Source of the DNA: CANHEE01 sp043777755
GTDB lineage: Bacteria; Bacteroidota; Bacteroidia; Chitinophagales; Saprospiraceae
Assembly: GCA_043777755.1 (NCBI GenBank)
Contig: JAYWHK010000116.1
Span: 1 to 28,224, forward strand
Direction: 5' to 3'
Length of the DNA: 28,224 nt
The notes beneath the pieces are model-generated. The model was not told the DNA's origin. It did not search any database and was given only the letters and a program-made list of their open reading frames with translations. Below, piece by piece: positions 23,052-28,224 of the stretch. Positions within the stretch are counted from its first letter, which is position 1; each line of letters opens with the position of its first letter. A program made the translations under genes and the position numbers.

Positions 23052-24557
23052 ATGAAAAAATTTCGTGTGCGTTTTGCACCTTCCCCAACGGGAGCTTTAC
23101 ATATTGGTGGTGTAAGAACTGCGCTTTATAACTACCTTTTGGCAAAAAAAACAGGTGGTACTTTTTTAATCAGAGTAGAAGATACTGACCAAACACGTTT
23201 CGTGGAAGGTGCTGAAGATTATATTATGAAATCCTTGGCGTGGTTGGGTATTATGCCAACAGAAGGGCCAAATTTAGGTGGCAATCATGCACCATATCGT
23301 CAATCGGAGCGAAAGGCAATGTATATGCAATATGCCCAAGATTTATTGGCAAAAGGTCATGCGTATTACGCTTTTGATTCTTCCGAAGAATTAACTGCTG
23401 AACGAACTACCGCTGAACAACTCAAAGAAACATTCCAATATGGTGCAGCGACTCGTATTCGTCTGCGCAATAGTTTGACGCTCAGTGATGAAGAAACACA
23501 ACGTTTGGTCGAAGAAGGAAACTATGTGATTCGTATGAAAATTCCGACCAATCACGATGTGGTAGTGACGGACATGATTCGTGGCGATGTAACCATTAAT
23601 AGCAATGAATTAGATGATAAAGTTTTGATGAAAGCCGATGGTATGCCAACGTATCACTTAGCAAATATCGTGGACGACCATGATATGGAAATTTCGCACG
23701 TTATCAGAGGTGAGGAATGGTTGCCAAGTGCAGCGCATCATGTTTTATTGTATCAATTTTTTGGTTGGGAAGCACCGCAATTTGCACACTTGCCTTTGAT
23801 TTTGAAGCCTGATGGCAAAGGTAAATTAAGCAAACGAGATGGTGCTAAGTTTGGTTTTCCTGTTTTTCCAATTGACTGGGCAGAACAAAATATCATTGGT
23901 TTTGATGGATTTGGTTTTGACCCAAAAGCTGTGATTAATTTCTTAGCATTGTTGGGCTGGAACTCAGGAACAGAACAAGAGATTTTTTCATTAGAAGATT
24001 TAATAGAAAAATTTTCTTTAGAAAAAATCAACAAGTCGGGCGCACGTTTTGATTTTGACAAGGCAAAGTGGTTCAATGAGCAATACATCAGAGCAACATC
24101 AAATGAAGATTTGTCTAAAAACCTTCGTGAGGAAGCCAATGAAAAAGGATATGCTGTAAGCGATGAGTTTTTAGCTGGTTTTTGTGGATTGATGAAAGAG
24201 CGAGTTACTTTTATGAATGAATTTTTGACAAAAGGTGCTTATTTCTTTGAAGGTGTAAAAAACTTTGATGACGAAACAATTCGCAAACGTTACAAAAAAG
24301 AAAATCGTGAAAAATTGGATAAAATGGTGAATATTGTTTCTGAAATTGAAAATTTTGATGCAATAACCATTGAAAGTACCGTGAAAGAATTTATGCAAAA
24401 TGAAGGCATGAAGCCTGGCGATGTCCTTCCATTGTGGCGTTTGGCACTGACAGGAATCATGCAAGGACCAGAAGTAATGCCCACGGCGGCACTTTTGGGC
24501 AAAACCGAAACTGTAAAAAGACTGAAAGAAGGTTTGGATTATTTTGATAACTTATAG
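23052..24557 (+). CDS. gltX: Glutamyl-tRNA synthetase
   Basis: A 501-aa class I aminoacyl-tRNA synthetase that charges tRNA-Glu in the cytoplasm. The HIGH-type motif is PSPTGALHIGG (His17). The KMSKS-type motif is K258-LSKR in GKGKLSKRDG. The Glu-binding segment RVEDTDQTR and the family block IRGEEWLPSAAHHVLLYQFF are present, and the C-terminal third is the helical anticodon-binding part. Length and order are as usual for bacterial GltX. In place of a zinc-binding Cys cluster, the region around residues 98-140 has none, as in many bacteria. The ATG lies 5 nt after the stop of the LysM hydrolase gene and the stop is 14 nt before the AIPR gene, so it is very likely cotranscribed with both. Confidence 0.96.
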   Translation: MKKFRVRFAPSPTGALHIGGVRTALYNYLLAKKTGGTFLIRVEDTDQTRFVEGAEDYIMKSLAWLGIMPTEGPNLGGNHAPYRQSERKAMYMQYAQDLLAKGHAYYAFDSSEELTAERTTAEQLKETFQYGAATRIRLRNSLTLSDEETQRLVEEGNYVIRMKIPTNHDVVVTDMIRGDVTINSNELDDKVLMKADGMPTYHLANIVDDHDMEISHVIRGEEWLPSAAHHVLLYQFFGWEAPQFAHLPLILKPDGKGKLSKRDGAKFGFPVFPIDWAEQNIIGFDGFGFDPKAVINFLALLGWNSGTEQEIFSLEDLIEKFSLEKINKSGARFDFDKAKWFNEQYIRATSNEDLSKNLREEANEKGYAVSDEFLAGFCGLMKERVTFMNEFLTKGAYFFEGVKNFDDETIRKRYKKENREKLDKMVNIVSEIENFDAITIESTVKEFMQNEGMKPGDVLPLWRLALTGIMQGPEVMPTAALLGKTETVKRLKEGLDYFDNL

Positions 24558-24571
24558 AAAATAATATTCTA

Positions 24572-26257
24572 ATGGAAATTAACAAACATATTATTGATCA
24601 AAGAATTGCTAAAATAGTTCAGGATTATTCGAGTCTATTTTCGTCATCTGATGAAAGGAGAAATAAATCCAAAGCTTTTGTCACTTTATGTGCGGCAGTC
24701 TATTTAAGTATTGAAATAGAAGAAGCAAATAATATTGTTACAGAAGGCGGTAACGATGCGGGAGTTGATGCGATTTATATTGGAGATGTTAATAATAATG
24801 AATTTATTGTTACCTTATTTCAAGGAAAATATGTTTTTGATTTAAATAAAGATGCTAATTTTCCAGCCAACTCATTACAGCGAGTGATTGGCTCAATAGG
24901 CTCTATTTTTGACCCAAGAAAGCCTGTTTTGTTGAACAACGATTTGAAACCAAAAGTAGAAGAGATACGTTCTCTAATATCAGATGGAAATATACCAATT
25001 ATTCGATGCGTATTTGTTAGTAATGGTTTAAAATGGACTCAGGAAGGAGATAATCACATTAAAAATGCTGGTTTTTTGCCTTCACAAGTTGAATTTGAGC
25101 ATTTTAATCACAATGATATTGTTCAATCTTTGCAGAATAAAAAAGGGATAAAAACCAATATTCGATTTTCTGGAAAAAGCATTGTTGATAATTTTAATTA
25201 CAAAAGGGTTTTAATAGGTAAAGTTAATGTATTGCATTTGGCGGAATTGTTTGAAAGTAATGGTGATACTTTATTGGAAAAAAATATTAGAAGGCATTTG
25301 GGTGTTTCAAAAAATCGAGTTAATGAATCTATTCAAAAAACTTTGCTTAGTGCTAAAAAAGACAATTTTTACTTTTATAACAATGGAGTAACCATTGTTT
25401 GTAGTAAGTTTTCATACAATGCTTTGCAAGGAGAAGACTGGAATGTGAACATTGAAGATATTCAAATTATCAATGGCGGACAATCTTGTAAAACCATTCA
25501 ACAGACAATCAAAGCTAATCCAACTGTCGATTATTCGCAAGTATATATTTTAGTCCGCTTGTACGAACTATCAGGAAATGAAGTGGAGGATCTTGTAACA
25601 GATATTACGATTGCAACAAATAGTCAAAACCCAGTAGATCTTAGAGATTTACGAGCAAATGATGTATTGCAAAGGCAATTAGAACTCGACATCAAAGAGT
25701 TGGGCTTTACTTACAAAAGAGCTAAAGATATAAACGTTGTCAATGATATTATTCCATCTTCGGTTGTTGCAGAATCTGTATTTACCATTTGGCGAAAAAA
25801 ACCACATTTAGCAAAATTTAAAAAAACGGAGCTTTTTGGAAAATTTTATCAAGATATTTTTGAGGATTTGAACGCTGCACAAGCGGTTTTAGCCGTTTTA
25901 ATTTATCGCTATTGTGACAATCAACGTAAAAAAGATGAAATGTATCCGATAAAATTACACCTGCCCTATAGTAATTATTTTTTGGCAATGATTCTGGGCG
26001 ATTTAATTTTGAAAGATACAAACAATACATTCGAGCAACTTACGCATCATACTTTTAGCGAAACCAAAAACTATTTTGAAAACAACAAGGAATTACTTTT
26101 TAATAAATCTTGTGAAGTTTTAGAAGATGCTTTAAAAGAAATATATCCCAATGGTTTAGAAAAAGTAGAAGGGCGCAGGCTTTCAGCAACGTTCAGAAGA
26201 GAAGAACTATTGGAGTACATAACAACTTATAAAAATGGCTATTCAAGACCAATATAA
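24572..26257 (+). CDS. AIPR family (abortive infection phage resistance) protein
   Basis: A 561-aa protein of the AIPR family (relatives of lactococcal AbiR-type proteins). The N-terminal 150 residues look like a PD-(D/E)XK/Mrr-like nuclease fold: GGNDAGVDAIYI with Asp66, then a strand with Gln84-Gly-Lys86 (FQGKY). The AIPR core (about 220-520) shows the family hallmarks FYFYNNGVTIVCS and IQIINGGQSCKTIQQ, then ITIATNSQNPVDLRDLRAND. Family members defend against phage, probably by nucleic-acid cleavage in infected cells; direct evidence here is lacking. It begins 14 nt after gltX and its last 23 nt overlap the start of mrdA. No partner such as a methylase, antitoxin or second defence gene adjoins it. 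By eye it is somewhat more AT-rich than gltX (not computed), which would fit acquisition by transfer. Confidence 0.87.
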   Translation: MEINKHIIDQRIAKIVQDYSSLFSSSDERRNKSKAFVTLCAAVYLSIEIEEANNIVTEGGNDAGVDAIYIGDVNNNEFIVTLFQGKYVFDLNKDANFPANSLQRVIGSIGSIFDPRKPVLLNNDLKPKVEEIRSLISDGNIPIIRCVFVSNGLKWTQEGDNHIKNAGFLPSQVEFEHFNHNDIVQSLQNKKGIKTNIRFSGKSIVDNFNYKRVLIGKVNVLHLAELFESNGDTLLEKNIRRHLGVSKNRVNESIQKTLLSAKKDNFYFYNNGVTIVCSKFSYNALQGEDWNVNIEDIQIINGGQSCKTIQQTIKANPTVDYSQVYILVRLYELSGNEVEDLVTDITIATNSQNPVDLRDLRANDVLQRQLELDIKELGFTYKRAKDINVVNDIIPSSVVAESVFTIWRKKPHLAKFKKTELFGKFYQDIFEDLNAAQAVLAVLIYRYCDNQRKKDEMYPIKLHLPYSNYFLAMILGDLILKDTNNTFEQLTHHTFSETKNYFENNKELLFNKSCEVLEDALKEIYPNGLEKVEGRRLSATFRREELLEYITTYKNGYSRPI

Positions 26258-28094
26258 AGATAGACAATTCATTATCAAGACTTTATTTGCCATCGCAGCG
26301 GTGCTGTTGATTGGCAAAGCAGCCATGCTTCAGGTGTTAGATACAGAATTTCGTCGTCGAGCAGGTGCTACTGGAATTGAAAAAGTAACAGTATTTCCAT
26401 CAAGAGGCTTGATTTTTGACAGAACAGGACAACTCATGCTCAATAATGATGCTGTGTATGATGTCATGTGTACGTTCAATCAAATCAATCCTAAAATGGA
26501 TACCGCAAAATTTTGCCGCTTGCTAAAAATTAGCAAAGAAGAATTTATTGCCAGTACCACCAAAGATTTTAAAAATAACAAACGACTTTCTAAAAATAAA
26601 CCTTTTACTTTTTTATCAAAAATCCCTTTAGATGTTTTTGCAAGTTTTCAAGAAAGTTTGTACGAATTTCCAGGTTTTTCTATTGAATTAAAAAGTATTC
26701 GGAGTTATCCTTCGCAAAGTGCGGCACAGGTTTTGGGCTACATTAGCGAAGTTAATCAAAAACAAGTTGATTTTTATAAAGGACTTTATACCAAAGGAGA
26801 TATTATCGGTTCGAGTGGATTAGAATCCCGTTACGAATCAGAACTCAAAGGCACAAAGGGAATTTCTTATCTTCTAAAAGATAATTTAGGTCGAGCAATT
26901 GGCGCATACCGCAATGGTATGGCGGATTCGCTTTCTGTGGCTGGTCAAGACATTATCTCAACGATAGACATTGATTTACAAAAATTTGGAGAAGAACTCA
27001 TGGCTGGAAAGTCGGGGTCTGTTATAGCAATTGAGCCAGAAACTGGCGAAATCTTAGCCATGATTAGTGGTCCAACTTATGACCCAAACCTTCTTTCCAT
27101 CAATAAAAACCGTGGTGAAGCCTTTTTAGAATTGATGAATGACCCTCGAAAACCATTTTTTGATAGAACTGTTATGGCAAAATATCCACCAGGTTCTATT
27201 TTCAAAACCTTGGTGGCGTTGATTGGTTTGCAAGAAGGTGTGCTTTCACCTTATCGTGGAATGAATTGTAATGGTGGTTTTCACTACAATAATTTGACCG
27301 TAAAATGTGTTCACAATCACGGTTATTTGTCAAATGTTGCTGATGGAATAGGGAAATCTTGTAACAATTACTTTTGTACTGTTTTTAAAGATATTGTGGA
27401 TAAGTATGGTTTTTACAACAATCAACACCAAGGTTATCAGACATTTGTGAACCATCTTTATGATTTTGGTTTAGGAAAACCATTGAGCATGGATTATCCA
27501 CACGAGTCTGGCGGAAATGTTCCATCGGTAGCTTACTACGACAGACTTTATCCAAAAGACAAAGGAAGTTGGTATTCGACAACGGTCATTTCCTTGGGAA
27601 TTGGACAAGGCGAGATGCAAATGACAACAGCTCAAATGGCAAATTTGGCAGCTACAATTGCCAATCGTGGTCATTTTTTTACACCACATTTAATAAAAAA
27701 ATTCAAAAATGGTACTTTAATTCCTGTTGAGTTTTTGAAAAAACACCAAACGAGAGTCGAAGCGCAACATTTTCAACCTGTTATAGATGGTATGGAACAA
27801 TGTGTTTTGAGTGGTACAGCAACAGGGGCAAGGATTCCAGATATTCCACTTTGCGGAAAAACAGGAACAGTTCAAAATCCGCACAATCGTAACAAAGACC
27901 ACTCTGTATTTTTTGGTTTTGCACCAAAAGACAATCCCAAAATTGCTATTGCCGCTTATGTAGAATTTGGTGGTTTTGGTTCTTCCGCAGCTGCGCCAAT
28001 TGCCAGTTTGATGGTAGAAAAATACCTCAAAGGAAAGTCCTCTCGAAAAGACATGGAAGACCGCATCAAGAAAAAAACATTAGGAAATTATTAA
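26235..28094 (+). CDS. mrdA: Penicillin-binding protein 2, peptidoglycan D,D-transpeptidase
   Basis: A 619-aa class B PBP of the elongasome. One N-terminal membrane anchor (about residues 12-33). The PBP dimerisation domain runs to about 230, opening with FPSRGLIFDRTGQLMLNN and containing IIGSSGLESRYESELKG. Transpeptidase motifs: Ser321-x-x-Lys324 (PPGSIFKT), Ser375-Cys-Asn377 (GKSCNNYF) and Lys542-Thr-Gly (CGKTGTV). It crosslinks peptidoglycan in the periplasm during lateral growth. The start MAIQDQYKDRQFIIK is the only one that keeps the cytoplasmic lead and anchor; it lies inside the end of the AIPR gene, giving a 23-nt overlap and probable translational coupling. rodA, mreC and mreD, common neighbours of mrdA, are not in the window, and the 130 nt after the stop contain no start of another clear gene. 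Confidence 0.93.
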   Translation: MAIQDQYKDRQFIIKTLFAIAAVLLIGKAAMLQVLDTEFRRRAGATGIEKVTVFPSRGLIFDRTGQLMLNNDAVYDVMCTFNQINPKMDTAKFCRLLKISKEEFIASTTKDFKNNKRLSKNKPFTFLSKIPLDVFASFQESLYEFPGFSIELKSIRSYPSQSAAQVLGYISEVNQKQVDFYKGLYTKGDIIGSSGLESRYESELKGTKGISYLLKDNLGRAIGAYRNGMADSLSVAGQDIISTIDIDLQKFGEELMAGKSGSVIAIEPETGEILAMISGPTYDPNLLSINKNRGEAFLELMNDPRKPFFDRTVMAKYPPGSIFKTLVALIGLQEGVLSPYRGMNCNGGFHYNNLTVKCVHNHGYLSNVADGIGKSCNNYFCTVFKDIVDKYGFYNNQHQGYQTFVNHLYDFGLGKPLSMDYPHESGGNVPSVAYYDRLYPKDKGSWYSTTVISLGIGQGEMQMTTAQMANLAATIANRGHFFTPHLIKKFKNGTLIPVEFLKKHQTRVEAQHFQPVIDGMEQCVLSGTATGARIPDIPLCGKTGTVQNPHNRNKDHSVFFGFAPKDNPKIAIAAYVEFGGFGSSAAAPIASLMVEKYLKGKSSRKDMEDRIKKKTLGNY

Positions 28095-28224
28095 TTTTTC
28101 AAAAAAAATCACTAATTATTGCTTATTATACACGTCGGAAAGTGGTTTTGGGATTTTACATTTATGCAAAATATTGAACACCAAACGTTTGCAATATCTT
28201 TAATATCTAATAACCAATATCTGT

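Overview
The window looks like chromosomal DNA of a low-GC Bacteroidota, most likely order Cytophagales. The reasons are near-consensus Bacteroidota promoters (TTTG/ATTG, then 19-22 nt, then TAnnTTTG), few Shine-Dalgarno-like sequences, a secreted protein with a C-terminal Por/type IX sorting domain, a DUF6089 outer-membrane barrel, a TopA that ends in short repeats rather than zinc fingers, and a sugar-kinase/RapZ-C fusion. No rRNA, tRNA, insertion sequence, integrase or CRISPR array was seen.

Layout. 1-4.4 kb (+): a CvpA-family membrane protein, a DUF6089 barrel and a PpiD/SurA-type periplasmic foldase, closed by a strong terminator. 4.4-6.4 kb: an NlpC/P60 lipoprotein (+) convergent, 3 nt apart, with the phosphotransferase/RapZ-C fusion (-). 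6.4-11.2 kb (-): a DUF4197 lipoprotein, a thioredoxin-reductase-like ferredoxin-NADP reductase and a secreted GH2 beta-mannosidase. The gaps here hold a REP-like palindrome, a 43-bp tandem repeat and a long imperfect palindrome. 11.5-18.2 kb (+): an unknown acidic protein, peptidyl-tRNA hydrolase, a T9SS cargo protein, an aminoacyl-tRNA-protein-transferase-like protein, a 92-aa glycine-rich protein and a DPE2-type 4-alpha-glucanotransferase with tandem CBM20 domains. A perfect 18-bp bidirectional terminator separates that gene from topA (-, 18.3-20.8 kb). 21.3-28.1 kb (+): a tight run of a glucosaminidase/LysM wall hydrolase, gltX, an AIPR-family phage-defence protein and PBP2 (mrdA), with gaps of 5 and 14 nt and then a 23-nt overlap.

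Most genes serve the envelope (CvpA, PpiD, DUF6089, NlpC/P60, glucosaminidase, PBP2, probably the sugar kinase/RapZ-C fusion) or core information processing (Pth, TopA, GltX). MalQ and the mannosidase handle glycans. The best candidates for new biology are the AIPR gene sandwiched between gltX and mrdA, the kinase/RapZ-C fusion, the cysteine-less arginyltransferase-like protein, and an intergenic hairpin whose U-tract faces the minus strand where no gene was found.
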